Below, piece after piece: positions 1-5,486 of a stretch of DNA of 5,486 bases (the first letter of the stretch is position 1; each line of letters opens with the position of its first letter). Under the pieces are notes generated by a model that had not been told where the DNA came from, did no database searches, and saw only the letters and a program-made list of their open reading frames with translations. Made by a program: the position numbers and the translations under genes. The stretch covers positions 1-5,486 of the forward strand of contig WFNC01000324.1 of assembly GCA_015488785.1 (NCBI GenBank), given 5' to 3'. The stretch comes from Flavobacteriales bacterium (GTDB lineage: Bacteria; Bacteroidota; Bacteroidia; Flavobacteriales_D; Parvicellaceae).

Positions 1-171
1 AAAAACTTGACCGTATTACATTTGCAGGAATTCAAAAAGAAAACTTAACAAGAGGAAATTATAGACCATTGACAAAGAAAGAAATTGGATTTTTGAAAAT
101 GACGAGTAAGGGAACTAAATGATGATGAAGTTTTAGTAAATTATCTTAGGGAGGAGGAAAATTTAGTGTGA
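1..171 (+). pseudogene. 3' end of an upstream gene, apparently frameshifted; product unknown
   Basis: The gene enters from outside the window. Seen directly: the frame starting at position 3 is open for 39 codons (LDRITFAGIQKENLTRG, then RPLTKKEIGFLKMTSKGTK) and ends at TGA 120-122. A second frame then reads ELNDDEVLVNYLREEENLV to a TGA at 169-171. Removing one G from the GGG at 110-112 joins the two frames seamlessly as ...FLKMTSK-ELNDDEV..., adding about 19 residues. The joined stop overlaps the GTG start of the next gene by four bases (GTGA), the usual arrangement for translationally coupled genes, which supports the joined reading. The joined tail is hydrophilic and charged, without a membrane segment. 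I do not recognise the family; a polymorphic-toxin C-terminus is one possibility. The shift could be a real mutation or a single-base sequence error. If it is not real, the gene ends at 122 with a 45-bp gap before the lipoprotein. Confidence 0.55.
152..157 (+). promoter_or_regulatory. Perfect Shine-Dalgarno-like AGGAGG before the GTG start at 168
   Basis: AGGAGG lies 10 nt before the GTG at 168, within the purine run at 149-160. In the putative upstream reading frame the same bases encode part of Arg-Glu-Glu-Glu, so the match could be incidental. Bacteroidota genes generally do not rely on Shine-Dalgarno pairing. Here, however, it helps to select a non-ATG start, because the frame is closed upstream by TAG at 147-149 and no other plausible start precedes the signal peptide. 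Confidence 0.45.
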
Positions 172-713
172 AAAATTATTTAAATGTTTTACTATTTGTA
201 GCCCTTATACCTTTAGTTTCTTGTACAGATAAAAAAGAAAATACAAAGGTAAATACTATAGAAAATATTGACAACGACTTTGATCAACATATTTTTACCC
301 CCCCTCAAGAGTATTCTCCTATGTCATTTATATTTGAAGTTTCTAAAAAAAATAGATTAGAAACATTAACTATGACAAATAATTTTCCTGAAAACTGGGT
401 AAAGAAAAAAGACATTACTTCTCTTATTCAATTAATTAACAACACTACAAAATCTGATTGTTACCTAAACCCATTATCTTCAAGTCTTCCTTTTAATGAT
501 TATGCTGAAATTGGGGGTTACGCAAGAATTTTTATTCAATCATATAAGGATAAAAAGAAGTTGCAATTAGGGCTGTATAGTTGCCCTAAAGTTGACAAAG
601 AAATCAACGATGACTTGCTTAAATGGTGGGAAAAGGAAAATAAAAAGATAAAAATAGATCCAAATAAGAATCACAAATTAACAGATTCCTACCCCATCAA
701 ATCATTCAATTGA
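168..713 (+). CDS. Small lipoprotein of unknown function (possible immunity-type partner of the upstream gene)
   Basis: A 181-aa protein with a clear type II signal peptide: Lys2, a hydrophobic stretch (YLNVLLFVALIPLV) and the lipobox LVSC, with the lipidated Cys at about residue 19, followed by a hydrophilic TDKKEN linker. It should be anchored to the inner or outer membrane, facing the periplasm or the cell surface. The mature part is about 160 residues. Its central/C-terminal part contains two Cys in the settings KSDCYLNPLSS and LYSCPKVDKE, a glycine-rich EIGGYARIFIQSY segment between them, and a C-terminal KWWEKENKK. The two Cys could pair or bind a ligand, which is inference. I recognise no named family with confidence. 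The start must be GTG: the frame is blocked just upstream and the next in-frame ATG (321) would remove the signal peptide. It overlaps the putative upstream gene as GTGA, so the two are probably co-expressed; lipoprotein immunity proteins for secreted effectors are often arranged this way. A C7 run at 298-304 lies inside the gene. Confidence 0.8.
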   Translation: MKNYLNVLLFVALIPLVSCTDKKENTKVNTIENIDNDFDQHIFTPPQEYSPMSFIFEVSKKNRLETLTMTNNFPENWVKKKDITSLIQLINNTTKSDCYLNPLSSSLPFNDYAEIGGYARIFIQSYKDKKKLQLGLYSCPKVDKEINDDLLKWWEKENKKIKIDPNKNHKLTDSYPIKSFN

Positions 714-745
714 CAAACAACAAAATTTAAAGAAATAAATAGCGT

Positions 746-753
746 TATATTTA
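746..753 (+). promoter_or_regulatory. Weak Bacteroidota -7-like element before the 1148-aa gene
   Basis: TATATTTA matches seven of eight positions of the Bacteroidota -7 consensus TAnnTTTG and lies 9 nt before the ATG at 763. There is no TTTG -33 element at the expected spacing, and transcription from here would leave almost no leader. The 49-bp gap after the lipoprotein gene leaves room for a promoter, but read-through from upstream is equally possible. Confidence 0.3.
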
Positions 754-762
754 CAACTTTAA

Positions 763-3700
763 ATGATTTGTAATTCTAAACATAAAATATTTTTTCTTTT
801 AACTGCTTTAATTTTATTGATAAGTGTAAGTTATGGTCAATCAAATTTGAGGACAAGACAAGTTGTTTTAAAAGATTCTATTCTTAAACTAGATACGCTT
901 AGTATTTCCCCATTTGACTTTAAGGTTTCGGTAAACGGAGCGCTATTAAACAAGAATGATTACACAATCGATTTTGCTAATTCTATTTTGACCTATAAGC
1001 ATAAAGAAAGAGACACCTTAACTATTGTGTATCGTGTTTTACCAGTTGATTTAACGAAAACTTATCAAAATAAAGATTCACTTCTCTTTTTTAAGAAAGA
1101 AGAAACTACGCTGAATCCAATCCGCTATTCGTTGAACTCGCCTACTACCGATTTGTTTAATGCTAGAAAACTAAATAAAACAGGTAGTTTATCGAGAGGG
1201 GTTTTGTTTGGATCGGCTCAGGATTTGTCGCTAAACTCTAATTTAAATTTACAATTATCTGGAGCAATCAGCAACGACATAGAGATTATGGCTTCCATAA
1301 CAGATGATAACCTACCGATTCAACCAGAAGGGAATACGCAACAACTCAATGATTTTGACCAAGTTTACATTAAATTATTTTCTGGTGAAAAATGGAAATT
1401 ACAAGCTGGAGATTTTTGGCTAAAAAAGCCTAAAGGTTATTTTTTGAAATATAATAAGAGAGCTCAAGGTGCTTCATTTTATAAAAAAACGGTTTTAAAT
1501 AAAGAGAAGACCATTCTTAAAAATAAAATAAGCGCAGCAATTTCGAAAGGGAAATTTGCTCGAAACGTCATTCAAGGAATAGAAGGTAATCAAGGAGCTT
1601 ACAAATTAAGAGGGGCAGAAAACGAACAGTTTATCATCATTCTAAGTGGAACAGAACGAGTATATATCGACGGAAGATTAAAAACCAGAGGAACTACCAA
1701 CGATTATACGGTGGATTACAATACTGCTGAAATAACTTTTACAACGAATCAAATTATTACAAAAGATAAACGAATTATTGTAGAATTTCAATATTCGGAT
1801 AAAAATTACGCCCGTTCAATTGTAGAATCTTCCAATGAATTTACGCGTAAAAAATCTGATTGGTGGCTGAATGTTTATTCGGAGCAAGATGCTAGAAATC
1901 AACCTTTACAACAAGACTTATCAAAAGAAGAAAGAACTTACTTATCGAATTTGGGCGATAATTTAAACAACGCCTATTTTCCAAGTTTCGATTCTGTTGA
2001 ATTTAATTCCAATCAAGTTTTATATAAAAAATTAGATAGTTTGGGATATGAAAATGTATTTGTTTTTTCTAACGATGCTGATAGTGCTAAATTTCAACTT
2101 TCGTTTTCAAAAGTTACTGGAGGTGGAGATTATAAACTCGATGGTTTTAATGCTTTTGGAAAAATATACAAATGGATTGCTCCAGATACAATTAACAATA
2201 TCATAATTCATAAAGGTGAATATGCTCCTGTAAGAATTTTGGTTACACCTCAAAAAAGACAATTGATAACATTAGGAACAACTCAAAATATAAATAAGAA
2301 TACCTTAATAAAAGTAGAGACAGCTATGAGTAATAAAGATGTAAATACTTTTTCAAAATTAGATAAGCAGGACGATTTAGGGTTTGGTTTTACTTTATCG
2401 ATAAGAAACAAAAAAGACAGTATTATTAAAAATTGGGCACTGATATCGGAAGGAAAAACAGAAATTATAACTCAATATTTTAACCCCATTGAAAGATACA
2501 GAGCAGTAGAATTTACACGAGATTGGAATACGCAAGGAGTAAAAAAAGAAGGATTACAAACCTTAGCTAATGCAGGTTTCACATTAGAAAGAAAACAACA
2601 ATCAATAACTATAAAATCGAATACTTATCAGATTGGCAACAATTATGAAGGCTACAAAAACAGTTTGATTATAGCTTCAAAAAAAGGATTAGATATAAAT
2701 TTTAAGGGGAGTTTCTTGACTTCAAAAAGTATTGTGAAAACAAATTATTTGAGGCATAAAAGTTATATTTCAAAATCGATTGGTAAAATAAAAATTGGAT
2801 TTAATGACGTACACGAACGAAACAAAATTTATAATAAAGATACATTAATGCAAAATAGTTATCAGTTTTACGAATGGAAATCTTACATAAATAATAGTGA
2901 CACCAGTAAATCAAAAATTGAACTATTTTATGGTGAACGATACAATAAAAAAGCTTTAAATAACAAGCTTTCTCCACAAACCTTAGCTAAAAATCCAGGT
3001 TTAAAAATAAATTACAACTTCAATAAAAACCATCGGATAAATTGGACTACCACTTACAGAATGTTAAGTATAAAAGATACAACTTTGACAACTATAAAAC
3101 CAGAAAACACATTACTAAACAGAATAAATCACAACCTAAAAATTCTAAAAGGAGGAGTCAGTTTATCGACTTATTACGAAATAGGAAGCGGACTCGAATT
3201 AAAAAAAGAATTTAGCTACATAGAAGTCATTGCAGGACAAGGAGTTTACACTTGGAACGATTATAATGACAATGGAATAAAAGAAATAAATGAATTTGAA
3301 ACAGCTGTATTTTCGGATCAAGCTAACTACATACGAGTTTTTACACCATCACAAAATTACATTAAAACATTTAACAATAGCTTTAATGAAGTTATAAGCA
3401 TTAACCCTCGTTATTTTCTAACTAAAAAGACTAAACTAAACAAATTAATCAATCGGTTTAGTTCGCAAACTTCACTTAGAACAAACCGAAAAACAACACT
3501 AAACAAACTAGAAGAAATAACGAATCCTTTTGTTCGAAATATAGCAGATTCTAGTTTACAAACCTTAAATAACTCGTTTAGAAATTCTCTTTATTTCAAC
3601 CGAAGTAATTCAAAATTTGGACTAGAACATAGTTACCTTGTTTCACAAAACAAAATTTTATTGTCCAACGGTTTCGATGCAAGAACGAGAACAAATAATG

Positions 3701-4209
3701 GAGTAAAAATGAGGTGGAATATTACAAAAGTTTTTTTATTACAAATAAAAGGAGCTCTAAAAACAAAGGCTGCAAACGTAGATTATGCTAACAACAGAAA
3801 TTACAATATTGTAACGCAACAAACTGAAGCCAAAATATCTTTTCAACCTTCTACAAAATTTAGAATTTCAGCAATTGCAAAATATAAAGACAAGCAAAAT
3901 AAACTTCCAACTGCCGAAAAAGCATTTATAAACGATTATGGTTTAGAGTTAAAATACAATCAATTAAAAAAGGGAATAATTACAGCATCGTTCAATTACA
4001 TCAATAATATTTACACCGGAGAGGACAACAATTCGGTATCTTTTGAAATGCTAGATGCCCTACAAGCAGGAATTAATTATACTTGGAATTGTTCTATTCA
4101 AAGAACTTTAGCAAATAATTTGCAACTGTCAATAAACTACACAGGAAGAGATAGTAATAAGACGAAAACAATTCACACGGGAGGCGTTCAGGTTCGGGCG
4201 TTCTTTTGA
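763..4209 (+). CDS. Large secreted outer-membrane beta-barrel protein of unknown function, 1148 aa
   Basis: The N-terminus is a Sec signal peptide (KHKIFFLLTALILLISVSYG, residues 6-25), probably cleaved before Gln26. Residues of about 141-205 carry GSLSRGVLFG, LNSNLNLQLSGAISND, ASITDDNLPIQPEGNTQQL and DFDQVYIKL. Residues 296-350 carry GTERVYIDGRL, DYTVDYNTAEITF and VEFQYSDKNYARS. From memory these resemble motifs in large Bacteroidota outer-membrane proteins usually labelled hypothetical. From about residue 600 the sequence alternates polar and hydrophobic residues in short stretches with many Asn, Lys, Tyr and Thr, as in transmembrane beta-strands, and it ends NLQLSINYTGRD...GVQVRAFF. The terminal Phe is a typical outer-membrane insertion signal. 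An EF-hand-like loop sits at residues 833-844 (D833, N835, N837, G838, E844) and could bind calcium. There is no TonB plug, no TonB box and no C-terminal type IX sorting domain that I can see. A distant relation to the type IX secretion translocon SprA is possible, but this protein is much shorter and I cannot establish it. The frame is intact from ATG to TGA. Beta-barrel class is likely; the molecular role is unknown. Confidence 0.85.
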   Translation: MICNSKHKIFFLLTALILLISVSYGQSNLRTRQVVLKDSILKLDTLSISPFDFKVSVNGALLNKNDYTIDFANSILTYKHKERDTLTIVYRVLPVDLTKTYQNKDSLLFFKKEETTLNPIRYSLNSPTTDLFNARKLNKTGSLSRGVLFGSAQDLSLNSNLNLQLSGAISNDIEIMASITDDNLPIQPEGNTQQLNDFDQVYIKLFSGEKWKLQAGDFWLKKPKGYFLKYNKRAQGASFYKKTVLNKEKTILKNKISAAISKGKFARNVIQGIEGNQGAYKLRGAENEQFIIILSGTERVYIDGRLKTRGTTNDYTVDYNTAEITFTTNQIITKDKRIIVEFQYSDKNYARSIVESSNEFTRKKSDWWLNVYSEQDARNQPLQQDLSKEERTYLSNLGDNLNNAYFPSFDSVEFNSNQVLYKKLDSLGYENVFVFSNDADSAKFQLSFSKVTGGGDYKLDGFNAFGKIYKWIAPDTINNIIIHKGEYAPVRILVTPQKRQLITLGTTQNINKNTLIKVETAMSNKDVNTFSKLDKQDDLGFGFTLSIRNKKDSIIKNWALISEGKTEIITQYFNPIERYRAVEFTRDWNTQGVKKEGLQTLANAGFTLERKQQSITIKSNTYQIGNNYEGYKNSLIIASKKGLDINFKGSFLTSKSIVKTNYLRHKSYISKSIGKIKIGFNDVHERNKIYNKDTLMQNSYQFYEWKSYINNSDTSKSKIELFYGERYNKKALNNKLSPQTLAKNPGLKINYNFNKNHRINWTTTYRMLSIKDTTLTTIKPENTLLNRINHNLKILKGGVSLSTYYEIGSGLELKKEFSYIEVIAGQGVYTWNDYNDNGIKEINEFETAVFSDQANYIRVFTPSQNYIKTFNNSFNEVISINPRYFLTKKTKLNKLINRFSSQTSLRTNRKTTLNKLEEITNPFVRNIADSSLQTLNNSFRNSLYFNRSNSKFGLEHSYLVSQNKILLSNGFDARTRTNNGVKMRWNITKVFLLQIKGALKTKAANVDYANNRNYNIVTQQTEAKISFQPSTKFRISAIAKYKDKQNKLPTAEKAFINDYGLELKYNQLKKGIITASFNYINNIYTGEDNNSVSFEMLDALQAGINYTWNCSIQRTLANNLQLSINYTGRDSNKTKTIHTGGVQVRAFF

Positions 4210-4272
4210 GTTTAAATACATTTAAAAGTACAACAATATCATTAATAGATATAATAAAATTATAAACTCAAA
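4205..4272 (+). repeat. Perfect 10-bp inverted repeat spanning the stop codon of the 1148-aa gene
   Basis: TTTGAGTTTA (4205-4214, including the TGA stop at 4207-4209) is exactly complementary to TAAACTCAAA (4263-4272), with a 48-nt loop. The loop contains a small AT-rich palindrome, ATATC-ATTAATA-GATAT, around 4236-4252. It could form a long-loop hairpin at the mRNA 3' end. It is not a standard intrinsic terminator, because it is A/T-rich and followed by A-rich sequence, not a T run. Chance is possible at this base composition. Confidence 0.35.
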
Positions 4273-4389
4273 TAACAAAAAAATAAAATCATTACAACGT
4301 TAAAAACGTAAGAATGAAAACGAGTACAATAGAATAATAAGGCAGAACTTTTAAGACTTGAAATAAAGGCTAGAAACTAAGTAAATAAC

Positions 4390-4420
4390 TTTGTAAATTC
4401 ATTTTTTCTGTGTAATCTTG
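4390..4420 (+). promoter_or_regulatory. Bacteroidota-type -33/-7 promoter for the substrate-binding protein gene
   Basis: TTTG at 4390-4393 is followed after exactly 19 nt by TAATCTTG at 4413-4420. This matches the Bacteroidota housekeeping promoter pattern TTTG-N19-TAnnTTTG with a single mismatch. Transcription would begin near 4425-4428, giving a leader of about 85 nt before the ATG at 4511. The TTTG also belongs to an overlapping TAACTTTG (4386-4393), itself a perfect -7 match but with only a poor -33 partner (CTTG at 4357-4360, spacer 25). Confidence 0.6.
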
Positions 4421-4476
4421 TAGTAAATAAAGAACACGAACATTTAATCGTTAAAACAACTATTTTTCAACAAGTT

Positions 4477-4497
4477 AAAGGCAGACTTTCTGTTTTT
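4477..4497 (+). promoter_or_regulatory. Small hairpin in the 5' leader of the substrate-binding protein gene
   Basis: AAAGGCAGA (4477-4485) can pair with TCTGTTTTT (4489-4497) across a CTT loop, a 9-bp stem including two G-U pairs. The hairpin ends 13 nt before the ATG. It resembles a weak terminator or attenuator, but the T run forms the stem itself and does not trail it. The stem has only two G-C pairs, so stability is modest. A role in translation control is speculative. Confidence 0.25.
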
Positions 4498-4510
4498 ATA
4501 ATTATAATTT

Positions 4511-5486
4511 ATGAAGTTTTTAATTTACTTTTCCCTCTTAATATTCTTATTTGTTAGCTGTGAAGCAGAAACAGATGAAGGTAAAAAAGAAAATAGTAGT
4601 GAAGCTCGAAAAGCGAAAGGAGGAGGAATTGTCTATGGAGGAACTTTAAAATTAGCTAGAAATCAAAAAAACGCTTCAATTTTTCCAGCTAAAGTAATTG
4701 ACGCATCGACAACTGTTATTGTAAATCAGATTCACAATGGACTAGTTAGATTTGATGGAGAAGACTTATCAGTATTACCTGCAATTGCTAAAGATTGGAC
4801 AATAGACAATTCACAAACTATTTATACATTTGACTTAAGAACAAACGTATTTTTTCACAATGACACCTGTTTCGAAGGGGGTAAAGGAAGACGTGTAGTG
4901 GCAAGCGATTTCAAATACACTTTTGAATTGCTTAGTCAAGTTGAATATTCATTAAATTTTAATGCTATTTTTAGGGATCAACTTAAAGGTGCTTCAGATT
5001 TTTTTGACGGAAAAACTGATCATATTTCTGGTGTAAAAGTAATTAATGATTCAACAATAGAATTAACATTAAACGCTCCTAAAAACTCATTCATATATGG
5101 ATTAGCACATGTAGCTACTTCAGTTATATCTAAAGAAGCTTTTGACATGTATGGAGAAAATCTTACTGTAGGAACTGGGGCCTTTTTATGCAATAATATC
5201 AATAATGAAACAAACGATATATTATTAACATACAATCCAAATTACTACTTAAAAGATGTAGAAGGGAATCGATTACCATATTTAGATTCTGTTCAATTTA
5301 TATACGTTCCTACGAAAACTAAAGAATTGAACATGTTTAGATCGGGAGAATTATCGGTAATTCATGGACTACCACCATCTAAAATTGCTGCGGTCATTTC
5401 TGATGACATTGCAAACTTTAATCAAATTCCACCTAAAACAATTTTAGAACGTAAGCCAGAAATGGGAGTTGATTATTACGAATTTA
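4511..5486 (+). CDS. Oligopeptide/dipeptide-type ABC transporter substrate-binding lipoprotein (SBP family 5), N-terminal 325 aa, cut by the window end
   Basis: This family captures peptides or similar solutes in the periplasm and hands them to an inner-membrane ABC permease. The N-terminus MKFLIYFSLLIFLFVSC is a type II signal peptide with lipobox FVSC, lipidated at Cys17, followed by a charged, low-complexity linker (ETDEGKKENSSEARKAK) and then GGTLKLARNQ, the usual first strand of the fold. Family hallmarks are AIAKDWTIDNSQTIYTFDLR (around Trp96), VASDFKYTFE (residues 130-139), VGTGAF (220-225), YNPNYY (241-246) and LPYLDSVQF (255-263). The insertion NDTCFEGGKGRR before VASDF lengthens the loop where many relatives have a short HDG-type turn. 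Full members are usually 500-600 aa, so roughly half is present and no stop is reached. The ATG follows an A/T-rich leader without a Shine-Dalgarno sequence, as usual for this phylum. It has its own promoter 5' and is therefore probably not co-transcribed with the gene before it. Permease and ATPase genes may follow outside the window. Substrate cannot be told from this fragment. Confidence 0.9.
   Translation, partial: MKFLIYFSLLIFLFVSCEAETDEGKKENSSEARKAKGGGIVYGGTLKLARNQKNASIFPAKVIDASTTVIVNQIHNGLVRFDGEDLSVLPAIAKDWTIDNSQTIYTFDLRTNVFFHNDTCFEGGKGRRVVASDFKYTFELLSQVEYSLNFNAIFRDQLKGASDFFDGKTDHISGVKVINDSTIELTLNAPKNSFIYGLAHVATSVISKEAFDMYGENLTVGTGAFLCNNINNETNDILLTYNPNYYLKDVEGNRLPYLDSVQFIYVPTKTKELNMFRSGELSVIHGLPPSKIAAVISDDIANFNQIPPKTILERKPEMGVDYYEF

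Larger units (their letters stand above)
4210..4510 (+). other. 301-bp intergenic region with promoter and leader for the substrate-binding protein gene
   Basis: No coding region is supported here on either strand; the longest ATG-initiated reading noticed is a 7-codon one at 4314. The first part holds the downstream arm of the inverted repeat (4263-4272) and a weak ACGTT-AAA-AACGT hairpin near 4297-4309. The second part holds the -33/-7 promoter (4390-4420), a leader of about 85 nt and a hairpin (4477-4497). A short near-repeat, AAGGCAGA(A)CTTT, occurs at 4339-4351 and 4478-4489. No tRNA, riboswitch or mobile-element end was recognised. Confidence 0.6.

Noticed and set aside
119..136. Three tandem ATG codons as a possible gene start
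   Set aside because: The frame reads Met-Met-Met-Lys-Phe and then stops at TAG, so it encodes nothing useful.
710..753. TTGACA at 710-715 paired with TATATT at 746-751 as a sigma70-type promoter
   Set aside because: The spacing of about 30 nt is far too long for -35/-10 recognition, and Bacteroidota do not use that consensus.
4261..4290. Possible intrinsic terminator after the 1148-aa gene
   Set aside because: The downstream arm of the inverted repeat is followed by an A-rich run, not T residues, and the stem has very low GC. It is kept only as an inverted repeat.
4314..4337. Small open frame beginning ATGAAAACG in the intergenic region
   Set aside because: It is only seven codons long, with no ribosome binding site or conserved feature, and it precedes the likely promoter of the next gene.
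5020..5235. 71-codon open frame on the minus strand
   Set aside because: It lies wholly inside the substrate-binding protein gene, whose + strand frame has clear family motifs across the same stretch. The minus-strand translation shows no recognisable domain.

Overview
The window is a low-GC, strongly A/T-rich stretch that looks like a Bacteroidota chromosome, most likely Flavobacteriia. The evidence is: two lipoproteins with short type II signal peptides; a large outer-membrane protein with motifs I associate with Bacteroidota proteins; A/T-rich translation starts, mostly without Shine-Dalgarno sequences; and a good match to the Bacteroidota -33/-7 promoter (TTTG, 19 nt, TAnnTTTG). No RNA gene, insertion sequence or CRISPR array was seen.

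Layout, all on the + strand. (1) Positions 1-171 hold the 3' end of an upstream gene that appears frameshifted at a GGG run (110-112). If one G is ignored, the reading frame continues to a TGA at 169-171, overlapping the next start codon as GTGA. (2) Positions 168-713 encode a 181-aa lipoprotein of unknown function starting with GTG. Its tight overlap with the upstream gene suggests a translationally coupled pair. An effector/immunity pair is possible but unproven. (3) Positions 763-4209 encode a 1148-aa secreted, probably outer-membrane beta-barrel protein of unknown function. It has a conserved-looking N-terminal region, an EF-hand-like calcium loop at residues 833-844 and a C-terminal Phe. 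(4) Positions 4210-4510 are a 301-bp non-coding region with an inverted repeat over the previous stop codon, a good promoter, and a small hairpin just before the next start. (5) Position 4511 to the window end encodes the first 325 residues of an oligopeptide/dipeptide-type ABC transporter substrate-binding lipoprotein (SBP family 5), cut off by the window edge.

The window appears to contain three transcriptional units: the upstream-gene/lipoprotein pair, the large outer-membrane protein (49 bp downstream, possibly with its own weak promoter), and the substrate-binding protein with its own promoter and a leader of about 85 nt. The last two genes would act in the outer membrane and periplasm respectively, but nothing in the sequence shows that they cooperate. 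The parts most worth following up are the overlapping, apparently frameshifted gene pair at the left end and the uncharacterised 1148-aa protein.
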